This document shows, piece by piece, positions 53,576 through 62,660 of a stretch of 64,000 nt of DNA. Both the position numbers and the translations under genes were made by a program. The stretch comes from an uncultured Vampirovibrio sp. (GTDB lineage: Bacteria > Cyanobacteriota > Vampirovibrionia > Gastranaerophilales > Gastranaerophilaceae). The number at the start of each line of letters is the position of its first letter. The stretch's first letter is position 1. The stretch covers positions 1-64,000 of the forward strand of contig CAJTXZ010000006.1 of assembly GCA_910583725.1 (NCBI GenBank). Direction: 5' to 3'. Below the pieces are notes generated by a model. That model ran no database searches. It was not told where the DNA came from and saw nothing but the letters and a program-made list of their open reading frames with translations.

Positions 53576-55823
53576 TATCTGTCTCTTTTATTTCGTTTTG
53601 GTTTGTTTTTTGTTCTGATTGCGGCTGAAATTTTTCAAAATTGGCAGTGTTTTGTGATATATCTGCGTCATTAGTTTTTTGCTGCAACTTTGTCTGGATT
53701 CTCTTTTCCATCTTCTCTTCTTTGCTTGGGCCGAGTTTTATTTTATTTTTATCCTCAAAATCATTCAGCTGCTGATATTTTATTCTATCATGCTGCATTC
53801 CTCTTAGGATTCTATTAAATGTTACAGCGATTAATTTTATGTCTCTTAATGTAAGGGGGCTGTCTGATAGTTGACCGTCGTTCAATCTTTCTGTGATTAT
53901 TCTATTTATCATGTTTTCAATCTCATCCTGGGTTGGATTTTTTAGAGACCTTACAGCGCTCTCAACGGCATCCGCCAGCATAAGGATAGCGGTTTCTTTT
54001 ATATTTGGCTTTGGCCCGGGGTATCTGAATTGCTCTTCCTGAACATTTTCCTTGCCTTCAAGAGCTACTGCTTGTGTGTAAAAATGCCCTGCAAGTGATT
54101 CTCCGTGGTGCTGCTGAATGAAATTAATCACAATCTGCGGGAGTCCGTGCTCTTTTGCAAGTTCTACGCCATCTTTTGTGTGGGATGTGATTACCATTTT
54201 TGACAACCTTGGATTGAGCTTATTATGCGGATTTTCAATTCCAAAGTATGACTGGTTTTCTATAAAAAATAACGGGCGTTTTAATTTTCCTATGTCATGA
54301 TAAAACGCACCAACCCTTGCAAGGATGGGGTTTGCACCGATTGCCTCTGCTGCAGCTTCACATAGGTTTGCAACCATTAACGAGTGGTGGTATGTTCCCG
54401 GTGCTTTATATTGCAGGTTTGCAAGCAGTGCCTGGTTATGGTCTGCAAGTTCTATAAGACCATACGGGGTTACTATCTTAAATAAGTTTTCAATCAGAGG
54501 AATAACTCCAAGGGCGATAATTCCTGATAAAAGGCCGTTAAAAAGAGCAACCAGTCCATATGAAAATTCAAGATGATCTTCAAGCATTGATGCAATTACT
54601 GCTGCAGCAAAGAGGGTAAGTCCTGTTTGAAAACCGCATTTAATTAAATCAAATCTTTTTGTATAACAGATTTTTGAAACACAATAAACACCCGTTATTG
54701 TTGCAAGTACAAAGGATGCATAAAGTTGCGGCTCAAGGAAGAGCACAGCACTTATTAAAGCAAGTAGCAGTATAGTTGTTAAAAATGCCAAAACAGGTGT
54801 GGTAAATACTGCAACTATTATAGTTAGCGCCGTGAATGGCATCATATAATTAGAGATATTTGACGATGAAATTATTGTGCACAAATATACAAGCACTATT
54901 GCAAATGATGCGATAATCGACATATATTGATATGTTAAGTATTGTTTTTCAAATTTCTTAACATAAATTATAAAACATCCTATACAAAGACAGGTTAAAA
55001 GAAATATCCCTAAAACCCCGCCTTTGTTTAACTCCAGAGGATTATATCCTGATTTTTTCAGAGCATCTTTTTTTACCTGGGTTAGGGGTTCACCTTGTTT
55101 TATTATGGTATCGCCTTTTTTAAATGTTACGGTTATAGGTTTTACCATACTTTTTGCGTTTTTTCTTGCGATTTCTGTTGCGTATTCATCAACAATTAAG
55201 TTTGGTAAAAGAACATGCTCAATAATGCCGGAGATTGTTTTTGTCTGGATGGTATTTGAGGCGGTGCCGAGGATGTTTAGAATGCTTGTTTCATTTGAAT
55301 AATATTCTATTTCACTTTCGGTTACACCGGATTTTAAGTATGCGTCAATTACGGTGTCTGCATTTTGAAAGGCTGTTTCGATGTTATTTTCGCTTGTTGT
55401 TAAGAAATATTTAGCGATAACTTTTTCTTTTTGTGCATCGGGTATTTCAAGAAGTTCTGTTAATTCTTTTTCTTTTGCTGTGAAGTCTGCTGTCGAAGCT
55501 TTTATTTTAAGAATACTGTCTTTTAGGGAAGCTATGCTTGCTTTTACATAGGCTTCATCAACAGGTATTACAACCGGGCGTATTTTACTTGCAATATCTC
55601 TTTTTAAGACTTCGGTTTTTTGTGTGTCAACAACTTTTATTTCTTTTTTTGCCCTTATTACCTTGTTTCCTATGCCGTTTTCTGCAATGTTTTGATAATA
55701 GAAATATCTTGATGAGAGGATAATTGTTATAATTAATGCGACAAGAAAAAATGCCAATGCGGCCAGTATATCTGCTGAAACAAACCCTTTTTGCTCTTTG
55801 AAGATATTGTTGATAATTTTCAT
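53562..55823 (-). CDS. pgpH: 7TM-HD family cyclic-di-AMP phosphodiesterase PgpH
   Basis: A 753-residue membrane HD-hydrolase. One N-terminal helix (about 18-40) leads to an extracytoplasmic 7TMR-HDED domain (to about 270). A block of seven helices (about 270-460) follows, then a cytoplasmic HD domain with GAFYHDIGKLKRP near 512-524 and QQHHGESL. These enzymes hydrolyse c-di-AMP to pApA. The C-terminus (about 690-753) is a charged, Gln/Asn-rich tail. ybeY and dgkA follow in the same operon. Confidence 0.9.
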   Translation of the reverse strand: MKIINNIFKEQKGFVSADILAALAFFLVALIITIILSSRYFYYQNIAENGIGNKVIRAKKEIKVVDTQKTEVLKRDIASKIRPVVIPVDEAYVKASIASLKDSILKIKASTADFTAKEKELTELLEIPDAQKEKVIAKYFLTTSENNIETAFQNADTVIDAYLKSGVTESEIEYYSNETSILNILGTASNTIQTKTISGIIEHVLLPNLIVDEYATEIARKNAKSMVKPITVTFKKGDTIIKQGEPLTQVKKDALKKSGYNPLELNKGGVLGIFLLTCLCIGCFIIYVKKFEKQYLTYQYMSIIASFAIVLVYLCTIISSSNISNYMMPFTALTIIVAVFTTPVLAFLTTILLLALISAVLFLEPQLYASFVLATITGVYCVSKICYTKRFDLIKCGFQTGLTLFAAAVIASMLEDHLEFSYGLVALFNGLLSGIIALGVIPLIENLFKIVTPYGLIELADHNQALLANLQYKAPGTYHHSLMVANLCEAAAEAIGANPILARVGAFYHDIGKLKRPLFFIENQSYFGIENPHNKLNPRLSKMVITSHTKDGVELAKEHGLPQIVINFIQQHHGESLAGHFYTQAVALEGKENVQEEQFRYPGPKPNIKETAILMLADAVESAVRSLKNPTQDEIENMINRIITERLNDGQLSDSPLTLRDIKLIAVTFNRILRGMQHDRIKYQQLNDFEDKNKIKLGPSKEEKMEKRIQTKLQQKTNDADISQNTANFEKFQPQSEQKTNQNEIKETDNDNK

Positions 55824-55911
55824 TTGTAATTTACCTCTGAATGTTTTTCATTATTATACAATATATAAGAAATTTTTTGCCCCTGTTTATAATTTGTATT
55901 ATACTTTAGTC

Positions 55912-57471
55912 ATGAGAAATAAGATTAATTTTACGGGTTTATTTTTGGCACTGATTTTAAGTGCCTTTTGCGCAGAAAGTGCAAATGCTTATCCTTGGAT
56001 AAATGATTTAAGGACATTGTTTACAAGCAACAAGGCTATTATCTATGGCATAAATATCCGCTCTTTCGGGGCTGAGGATAAGAATGACAATGATATTATT
56101 GAGCCATGGCTTGGGGATGTGCCTGGTACTTTTGTAAATGCCAAGGCAAGACTTGATGATATAGTTATATCAGGTGCAAATACTATTCATTTACTACCTA
56201 TTACAAAGGTGGGCAAATTAAAGGCGCTTGGTACGTCAGGCTCTTTGTATGCTATGGATAGTTTTAATGAACTTAATCCGCAGCTTGATGATGTTAGCGA
56301 CCCAAGGTCTGTTTTTGAAGAGGCAAAGGATTTTATTAAAGAGGCACACAAAAAGAATTTGAGAGTCATTCTTGATATGCCGAGCTGCGGTTCTTATGAT
56401 TTGTCTCTTGAAAAACCGGAACTTTTTGTTAAAGACAAGAAAGGTAGTACAGTTGTTCCTGCAGATTGGACAGATGTAAGACTTTTTAAAGTTTATAACG
56501 ATGATGGCAGCTTGAATAAAAATTTATTAGACCATTATAAAAAATTTGCAGACATGGCTTTAGCGCTCGGTGCTGATGGCATTAGGGCTGATGTTGCAGC
56601 TATTAAACCATATGAATTCTGGAATGAGTTTATTACGTATGTAAGAAAATCTGACCCGCAATTTATGTTTTTAGCTGAAGCAGCTATACCTTGGACTAAT
56701 CCTGTAAAAGAATATGCACCGTATGCTACGGTTGAAGAATTATTAAAGGCCGGGTTTGACGGGTATTATGGCGATTGGGCTAATTTTAAAAATGAAGTTC
56801 TAAAGGCCAAGGATTTTTATAAAAAGGTTGATATAGATAGAAAAATAAGCGATAAGTTTGAAGGTAAGAAAACCACTATTGCTGCCTTTGCAACACATGA
56901 CCAGCAAAGTCCTATTATAACTGGCGGTGAAGATTATTGGAATATGGTGTTGTGGCTAAACACCACTCTTCCTTTAAACAGTTATTTTGTTGACGGGTTT
57001 ATGTCCGGTGACAGATATGTTTATAAATACGAGAATCAGAAGGCTGAAAAAACTTTTACAGACGATGATCAGTATTTCGTTCATAAGGGTAAACTTGATA
57101 TATTTAATGCTTCAAGGCGACCAAAAGGTGATAAGGAAAAGCTTACCGAGAATTATATAAATGCTGCGAAATTTAAATATTGGGCAAAGAGGATGATAAT
57201 TGAAGGCAAGTATGTACCCTTAAGAACATCTAATCCTAGTGTTTTTGCTTTTGCAAGAGCTGATGGCAGTGATGCGGTTGTTGTAATTGGCAATTTGGAT
57301 ACTAAGAATGACATTGAAACAAATGTTTATATTCCAAAGTTAAAATCTAACAGTTTTGTTTCTCCTGTTAAGATGATTGAACCCCCGGCAACAAAGAACG
57401 GCAGGCTTGCTGTAACATTGAAACCTTATGAAGTTCAGGTTTTTATGTTAAGTAAAGTTACAATAAAGTAG
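55912..57471 (+). CDS. Exported GH13 alpha-amylase-family enzyme
   Basis: A 519-residue glycoside hydrolase. Residues 1-26 are a signal peptide (cleavage after ANA). The (beta/alpha)8 barrel has the GH13 sites: nucleophile D227 in GIRADVAA, acid/base E256 in FLAEAA and transition-state residue D330 in ATHDQQ. A beta-rich C-terminal domain starts near 430. It acts on alpha-glucans or acts as a glycosyltransferase outside the cytoplasm; specificity is undetermined. The ATG at 55912 is chosen over an open extension to 55798 because it gives a clean signal peptide. Confidence 0.85.
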   Translation: MRNKINFTGLFLALILSAFCAESANAYPWINDLRTLFTSNKAIIYGINIRSFGAEDKNDNDIIEPWLGDVPGTFVNAKARLDDIVISGANTIHLLPITKVGKLKALGTSGSLYAMDSFNELNPQLDDVSDPRSVFEEAKDFIKEAHKKNLRVILDMPSCGSYDLSLEKPELFVKDKKGSTVVPADWTDVRLFKVYNDDGSLNKNLLDHYKKFADMALALGADGIRADVAAIKPYEFWNEFITYVRKSDPQFMFLAEAAIPWTNPVKEYAPYATVEELLKAGFDGYYGDWANFKNEVLKAKDFYKKVDIDRKISDKFEGKKTTIAAFATHDQQSPIITGGEDYWNMVLWLNTTLPLNSYFVDGFMSGDRYVYKYENQKAEKTFTDDDQYFVHKGKLDIFNASRRPKGDKEKLTENYINAAKFKYWAKRMIIEGKYVPLRTSNPSVFAFARADGSDAVVVIGNLDTKNDIETNVYIPKLKSNSFVSPVKMIEPPATKNGRLAVTLKPYEVQVFMLSKVTIK

Positions 57472-57501
57472 TTTTTATAGCTTGTTATATTTGAGTAAAA
57501 T

Positions 57502-57539
57502 AATGCCTACAAACCCTGTTTTGCGGGCATTATTTTTTT
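57502..57539 (+). terminator. Terminator of the GH13 gene
   Basis: AATGCC (57502-57507) pairs with GGCATT (57526-57531), with additional inner pairing, followed by a run of Ts to 57539. Confidence 0.8.
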
Positions 57540-57692
57540 GCTTTTTTTAACGGAGTGGTTTCAAGAGAAATACATCTGCAGTTTCTATTGAAAACTGAAA
57601 CACTGAATGTTCTATGGCATTTAGGTGTATAAAAAATAAAATTATTTGTATAAACTGTTAAATATTAATAAATTGTCCCATGGTTCTAATAT

Positions 57693-58904
57693 TTAACTTT
57701 GATTGCTATTAGCAAAAGGTTCGACCGCTCTTTCCAGTATTCCAAGACATTTTGCAATTGCAATTCCATAGTTTGTGATTGAAACATTGTTTTCAAGTGC
57801 AATTTCTATTCTGTTTAATATTTCTTTTCTATTTGTCATGCAGGCGCCGCAATGGATAATTAATGAGTAATTTTGGATATCCTTAGGAAAGTCGTGCCCT
57901 GATTTGTGTTTAAAGATTAAGTTTTTGCCAGAATATTTTGTTATCATATTTGGTATTTTAACTCTTCCTATATCATCTTCAATTGGGTGATGAGAGCAAC
58001 TTTCAAGTATTAAAATTTTATCTTTATCCCTAAGATTATCCAGTTTTTGTACACCTTTTATGAATGTTTTTAAATCGCCCTTTAACCTTGCAAAAAGGAT
58101 TGAAAAGGATGTAAGCCATATGTTTTCCGGCACAATGGCGTTAACCTGCTTAAAGGCCTGTGAATCAGTTATTACTATTTTTGGCGGTATTTTCATATTT
58201 TCTAGCGCATTTTGAAGCTCTGATTCTTTGACAACTACAGAAATTGCATTATTATCAAGCAAATCTCTTATCGTATTTACCTGCGGCAAAATTAGTCTTC
58301 CCTTTGGGGCTTCTTTGTCTATTGGAATTACAAGAACAGCTGTTTCGTTTTTTTCTATAATATCTTTAAGGATTGTAGGCTGCTTGATAAAGTCTTCGGG
58401 TATGATTCTTATCAGTGCTTCTTTAAATGTGGATACAATATTTGTATCTTTTGCTGCAGAGAGTTTTATTAAGGCGTCTGAAAGTTTTTGTATGGTTTCG
58501 ATTTCTGATTCTGCAATAAGGCCTTTGTCTATTTTGTTAACAATTGTTAATATTGGCAGTTTTTTTTCTTTAAGAAACCCAAGAAATGTTAGGTCATAGT
58601 CTGTAAGTCCTGTGTTATCTAATATAAAAATGGCTACATCTGTTCTATTTAGAGCTTTTTTTGTTTTTTCTATCCTTAGGGTTCCAATTTCTCCCGTATC
58701 ATCAAAACCTGCCGTATCCATTAATGTCACGGGGCCTATGGGTAAAAGTTCCATTGATTTTTCATTTACGTCGGTTGTTGTACCTTTAATATCGGATACA
58801 ATTGATAAATCCTGACCAATGATTTTGTTTACTATTGAAGATTTTCCGACGTTTCTTTTTCCAAAAAAACCAATGTGGAGTCTGTTTCCTTTTGTTGTTT
58901 GCAT
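57693..58904 (-). CDS. hydF: [FeFe]-hydrogenase maturation GTPase HydF
   Basis: A 403-residue GTPase scaffold that carries the H-cluster precursor to HydA. The G domain opens GNRLHIGFFGKRNVGKSS with the Walker A near 15-22, DTAGFD as G3 and NKID as G4. The C-terminal domain has the cluster ligands in ESCSHHPIEDDIGR and HCGACMTNRKE (Cys and HCxxC). ATG 58904 has GAG eight bases upstream; ATG 58916 has none. It is divergent from the ribbon-helix-helix gene across a repeat-containing promoter region. Confidence 0.92.
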   Translation of the reverse strand: MQTTKGNRLHIGFFGKRNVGKSSIVNKIIGQDLSIVSDIKGTTTDVNEKSMELLPIGPVTLMDTAGFDDTGEIGTLRIEKTKKALNRTDVAIFILDNTGLTDYDLTFLGFLKEKKLPILTIVNKIDKGLIAESEIETIQKLSDALIKLSAAKDTNIVSTFKEALIRIIPEDFIKQPTILKDIIEKNETAVLVIPIDKEAPKGRLILPQVNTIRDLLDNNAISVVVKESELQNALENMKIPPKIVITDSQAFKQVNAIVPENIWLTSFSILFARLKGDLKTFIKGVQKLDNLRDKDKILILESCSHHPIEDDIGRVKIPNMITKYSGKNLIFKHKSGHDFPKDIQNYSLIIHCGACMTNRKEILNRIEIALENNVSITNYGIAIAKCLGILERAVEPFANSNQS

Positions 58905-58920
58905 AATATTTCTCATTTGT

Positions 58921-58989
58921 TACAAATATAGAACATGATAATTATAGAACTTTACTGTATAATGTAAATAAGAATGATACAAATATAGA
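58921..58989. promoter_or_regulatory. Divergent hydF/RHH promoter region with 12-bp direct repeats
   Basis: TACAAATATAGA occurs at 58921-58932 and again at 58978-58989. TATAGAAC also occurs twice (58927-58934, 58943-58950). A -10 TATAAT for the RHH gene lies between the repeats near 58958-58963. Repeats on both sides of the start sites suit binding by a ribbon-helix-helix dimer. Confidence 0.5.
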
Positions 58990-59004
58990 TGGGGAGGGTA
59001 ACAA

Positions 59005-59193
59005 ATGGCAAGAATTCTTGTTTCAATGCCTGATAAATTTTTAGAATCTATTGATAAACTTGCAGACGCTGAACAAAGGTCAAGGAGTGAACTTGTTCGT
59101 GAGGCGCTTCGAAATTATATAAGAAAAAGCAATAATGTGCTTCCTAAAAATGCAGTCAATAATGCGCAAATTTTAGAGTCACTCTTAGATTAG
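59005..59193 (+). CDS. Ribbon-helix-helix DNA-binding protein
   Basis: A 62-residue CopG/ParD/NikR-N-like protein. The beta strand ARILVSMPD (2-10) is followed by helices with AEQRSRSELVREALRNYIRK. There is no additional ligand domain, so it resembles an antitoxin-type or simple repressor. GGGGAGG gives a strong SD. No toxin gene follows: the next gene is convergent and TOPRIM-like. It is divergent from hydF, so control of hydrogenase maturation is a plausible role (inference). Confidence 0.82.
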   Translation: MARILVSMPDKFLESIDKLADAEQRSRSELVREALRNYIRKSNNVLPKNAVNNAQILESLLD

Positions 59194-60170
59194 AGTTTTT
59201 TTATTTCTTCTATAATCTCTTCTATTTCGGGACCAATATTAATTGTATTATTATTTTCAAGGTAATTTGCCACCATTTTGGCGAATTCTGCTTTTTGATA
59301 TTCTCCAAAACCCTTTTGTTTAAAAAGGTCATGGAGGTTTTTTGTCATTTTTGTTTTGGGTTCAAAGTCATTAATATTGCAGTGCAGGTTGTTTGAAAAA
59401 TTAAAATTTATTGCGTTTGTGATTAAATCTATTGTTAAAATATCCTCAAATTCACCGGTTTTAATCAAATGGATTCTATCTTTGTTTTTTAGTTTAGGTA
59501 AAATTAATTCCTTTGTTTCAATAGCATCTGAATCAAGGAGGATAAAGATTGGAAGTTTTATATTTTCTGCCATTTTGTAATATTTTCTTGCAACCTGATT
59601 TTTTCCGCCTGCAGCAATGACCAAAACACCCTCTTTATAGAAATTATAGCCTAATTTGGCCGCAAATTTTGATAGAAGAATTTCTTCTGTTGCGCCTTCT
59701 GTTAAAACTATTTTAGTTAATGGATAAAGGAGGGAGTATTTTTTTCTTAATTCAGACGAATCCAATTCTCTGTTTTTTTCAAGCAGCGCAAGCCTTTTTA
59801 GGTTTAGGGGAAGGATATTTTCGTCTGAAATATATCTGATTGCTTCTGTTAAATTTAGTTTCGCGTTTAAAAATTTTATATCATCCTGATTTATGTTAAA
59901 ACAGGCATTTGCCTCTTTTAGAAGTATATCTCGAATAAATGGGTCTTGTGTATTATCTGTATTTGGAATTGAGGCGTTAAAGATTTCACAGGCCTGATTA
60001 GAGAGATTATTGATTGATGAATCGCTTTTTTTAATTTTGGGGTCTAGTATTAAGTATTTGTTTAAAATGTCATTAAATACTCTTTCGTATTTTTCATTAA
60101 CTGTCTTAAACCTTGTCAATCTGTCCAGACAAATTTTTATATAGCATTTTGGAATTTTTTTGTATCTCAT
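59190..60170 (-). CDS. Orphan TOPRIM-domain protein (OLD-like)
   Basis: A 326-residue protein. A C-terminal TOPRIM domain shows TEGATEEILL (157-166), the DxD-like LLDSDA (211-216) and GEFEDILT (239-246), as in the TOPRIM half of OLD-family nucleases. The N-terminal 150 residues are helical and lack an ATPase Walker A, so it is not a full OLD protein. Its 3' end overlaps the RHH gene's end by four bases in convergent orientation. A DNA cleavage or repair function is inferred only. Confidence 0.65.
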   Translation of the reverse strand: MRYKKIPKCYIKICLDRLTRFKTVNEKYERVFNDILNKYLILDPKIKKSDSSINNLSNQACEIFNASIPNTDNTQDPFIRDILLKEANACFNINQDDIKFLNAKLNLTEAIRYISDENILPLNLKRLALLEKNRELDSSELRKKYSLLYPLTKIVLTEGATEEILLSKFAAKLGYNFYKEGVLVIAAGGKNQVARKYYKMAENIKLPIFILLDSDAIETKELILPKLKNKDRIHLIKTGEFEDILTIDLITNAINFNFSNNLHCNINDFEPKTKMTKNLHDLFKQKGFGEYQKAEFAKMVANYLENNNTINIGPEIEEIIEEIKKL

Positions 60171-60300
60171 AAAATATACAAATTTTACAAAAAAATATGA
60201 GTTGGGGCAATTTTTGAAAAAAAGTTAATATTTCTTTATGCTGGTAGCAATTTTTAAAATTTTTGGGTTTTATTATAATATACGGTGAAAGAATACAGGC

Positions 60301-61752
60301 ATGATTAATAATTTAAGCTACAAACCGCCATTAAATAACAATATTCAGACCATACAAGAGAGCATGGCTGTTAACAATGCGCAGCCTGAGGGTTTGAGTG
60401 CTCAGCCTGCGACTGCAAATTTATTTACTTTCCCTTCTGGCATTAAGCAAGGCGCTCTTAATTTAAATACAAGGCTTGTTAATCAAAATGATATGGTCAT
60501 GTACAGTGCCATAAATCAGGTATTGAGCTTATCGCAGTCAGAATCTGTTAGTCCTGTTGATGGTATTTCCAGGCTAAAAAAACTTGATGCACTTCTAAAG
60601 AACGGCGCACTTTTGAATAATAAATCAAATGACGGTTCTTCAACGCTTGAAAATTTGTACAAGATTGCAACCACTGCGCGTGCAAATAATTTTGATAATG
60701 CAAGAATAATAGGACAGGCTATTGATGCTATTTATAAGCCTGAAATTGTGACGCAAAATTTTGGAGATATTCCAAACTATATTAAGTCACAGATATTAAA
60801 CAGTCCTTATATTGATTCGGAGATTAAGCAAAACCCTTCGCTTTTAGATGTAAATTTAAATGGTTCGGGTACATGTGTTTCTGCAAGTTTTGAATCGCAT
60901 CTTGCAAGGAGGCATCCTGCAGAATTTGCAAGATGGGCAAACGAGCTTACATCGCCTGATGAATCAGTTTCTTTTAAGGTAAAATCATCAGCATTAAACT
61001 CCAGCTACTTAGAAGCTTATAATATTTTGAACAATATGTTTGAAATTAAGCCGAATGCAGTTGATTTTAATTCTAAGGAATTTATTTTTACTTTAAAACC
61101 TGATAATAATGCTAAAACAAGAGCGTTAATCCAAAATTCACATTGGGATAAAGGTGAAAGGAATATTTTGGATGTTTATATGCAGTCTTTAATAATGAAT
61201 ACAAGCTCTGAACAAAGCTATAATTCTTTGACTGATATAAGAACCGGCAAATTTAATGCAAATCCAAACGGACTTGGTGAGTTTGAGAAAATTTTTATGG
61301 AAAGTATAATTGAGAATGAAGAAAGACTTTCCATGGTTTATCAAAAGATTGATGAAAACCAGAATTTGGTTGGATGGGGATGTGATTTTGGAACAATACA
61401 AAAACATATAACTGATACGATTGATTCAGGCGAAGATGTAATTATAGGGTATGTTTTAACAAATGAAACATCAGGTGATACATTAAGCCCTGATTATGTT
61501 AACACGCCTGATAACAGGCCTGAAAAAATAGTGAACGGTCATGAAATTACAATTGTAGATTACAAGTATGATGAAAATGGCAAGCTTATATTTATTTGTA
61601 ACGATACAGACGATGATTTCGACGGTTTAATTGAGTATTCTGCTGATTATCTGCTTCCAAAAATTCATCATGCGGGATATCCTGCAAAACTTGTTGAAGC
61701 TGATTATGAAAGAATTACCAACAATGTATATGGAATTGCACAGCCAGCATAG
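60301..61752 (+). CDS. Lineage-specific protein with possible papain-like triad
   Basis: A 483-residue protein of no known family. The N-terminal 45 residues are disordered and Asn/Gln-rich. GSGTCVSASFESH (188-200) offers C192 and NGHEITIVDYKYDENGKLIFICNDTDD (412-438) offers H414 and N434 or D435, the order and spacing seen in papain-like or C39-type cysteine peptidases. No signal peptide is present. ACAGG precedes the ATG. Peptidase activity is inference from the motif pattern. Confidence 0.55.
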   Translation: MINNLSYKPPLNNNIQTIQESMAVNNAQPEGLSAQPATANLFTFPSGIKQGALNLNTRLVNQNDMVMYSAINQVLSLSQSESVSPVDGISRLKKLDALLKNGALLNNKSNDGSSTLENLYKIATTARANNFDNARIIGQAIDAIYKPEIVTQNFGDIPNYIKSQILNSPYIDSEIKQNPSLLDVNLNGSGTCVSASFESHLARRHPAEFARWANELTSPDESVSFKVKSSALNSSYLEAYNILNNMFEIKPNAVDFNSKEFIFTLKPDNNAKTRALIQNSHWDKGERNILDVYMQSLIMNTSSEQSYNSLTDIRTGKFNANPNGLGEFEKIFMESIIENEERLSMVYQKIDENQNLVGWGCDFGTIQKHITDTIDSGEDVIIGYVLTNETSGDTLSPDYVNTPDNRPEKIVNGHEITIVDYKYDENGKLIFICNDTDDDFDGLIEYSADYLLPKIHHAGYPAKLVEADYERITNNVYGIAQPA

Positions 61753-62029
61753 TTTGGACTTAGTGTAACGCTTAATAAAAGCTATAAGAAGATTTAACCC
61801 CTTAAAGCTGGCAAATGATAAGTAACGTATGATTCTACACCGGTTTATTAAATTTTTTGTTTTCTGCTTGTTTTAAAAAACAGAGGTTTAAGTTTTTGGG
61901 TTTATTTTAAAACTATTGATACAAGCATTTTTATGTATAAGATATTCTATTATAAAAAAGTTGAATCATCTTTTTTGTGCAGATTAACAAATGCTAAAAA
62001 TTATTTTGAAAAATTAAGAAAAATAAAAA
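61753..62029. other. Intergenic stretch between the Cys-motif gene and tRNA-Cys
   Basis: AT-rich sequence with no open frame, strong terminator or tRNA. A weak TCTG/CAGA hairpin lies near 61863-61885. Nothing else is recognised. Confidence 0.4.
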
Positions 62030-62100
62030 AGGCGGCACCCAGATTCGAACTGGGGGTAAGAGCTTTGCAGGCTCCTGCCTTACCACTTGGCCATGCCGCC
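62030..62100 (-). tRNA. tRNA-Cys (anticodon GCA)
   Basis: A 71-base cloverleaf on the minus strand: acceptor GGCGGCA/TGCCGCC and anticodon stem GGAGC/GCTCT with loop CTGCAAA giving anticodon GCA. The T arm contains AGTTCGAATCT. The discriminator is T, and CCA is not encoded. Confidence 0.95.
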
Positions 62101-62368
62101 ATAAATTTGAATTATAATTATAAATGTTATTAAAGACACGTAATAATGTCAAGTGCATTTTAGATTAAATTGCGGGGATTATTTTGATGATATAAGTATT
62201 CTGTATAATATGGCGTCTTTTGTGATTTTTGTATGGGGTAAAAACTTTATTTAATTAAATGACATAAAAAATAATATATAATTATCTAAATTTATTAAAA
62301 CCTATTGAAATTAAATATTTAGCCTATATAATGATATAACAGATACTGAAACTTTTGAGGAAACTGAA

Positions 62369-62572
62369 ATGAAAGATAATATCCATCCAGATTACAAAAA
62401 AACTACAATTAAATGTGTTTGCGGCAATGAGATTGAAACAGGTTCTGTTGAAGAAGATATCACTGTTGAAATTTGCAATGCCTGCCATCCTTTTTATACT
62501 GGTAATCAGAAAATTCTTGACTCTGAAGGCAGGGTTGAAAGATTTAAAAAACGTTACGAAAATAAAAAATAA
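62369..62572 (+). CDS. rpmE: 50S ribosomal protein L31 (zinc-binding form)
   Basis: A 67-residue L31 of the cysteine-containing (C+) type. It starts MKDNIHPDYKKTTIKCVCGN and has CNACHPFYTGNQK; the C-x-C and C-x2-C set binds zinc. GAGGAAAC precedes the ATG. It is followed by a terminator and then thyX-prfA; rpmE next to prfA is a common arrangement. Confidence 0.95.
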   Translation: MKDNIHPDYKKTTIKCVCGNEIETGSVEEDITVEICNACHPFYTGNQKILDSEGRVERFKKRYENKK

Positions 62573-62590
62573 TTTTATAAGCAATATTAT

Positions 62591-62631
62591 GCGGATACAA
62601 AATTTAGAATGTTTTTGTATCCGCGTTTTTT
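62591..62631 (+). terminator. Terminator after rpmE
   Basis: GCGGATACAAAA (62591-62602) pairs perfectly with TTTTGTATCCGC (62613-62624) and is followed by GTTTTTTG. It separates rpmE from thyX, or attenuates read-through. Confidence 0.88.
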
Positions 62632-62660
62632 GTAGCTTATATGAACAGGGAGTGTAGTTT

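Noticed and set aside
61933..62133. 66-codon frame across tRNA-Cys
   Set aside because: It runs through the tRNA on the opposite strand and has no SD.
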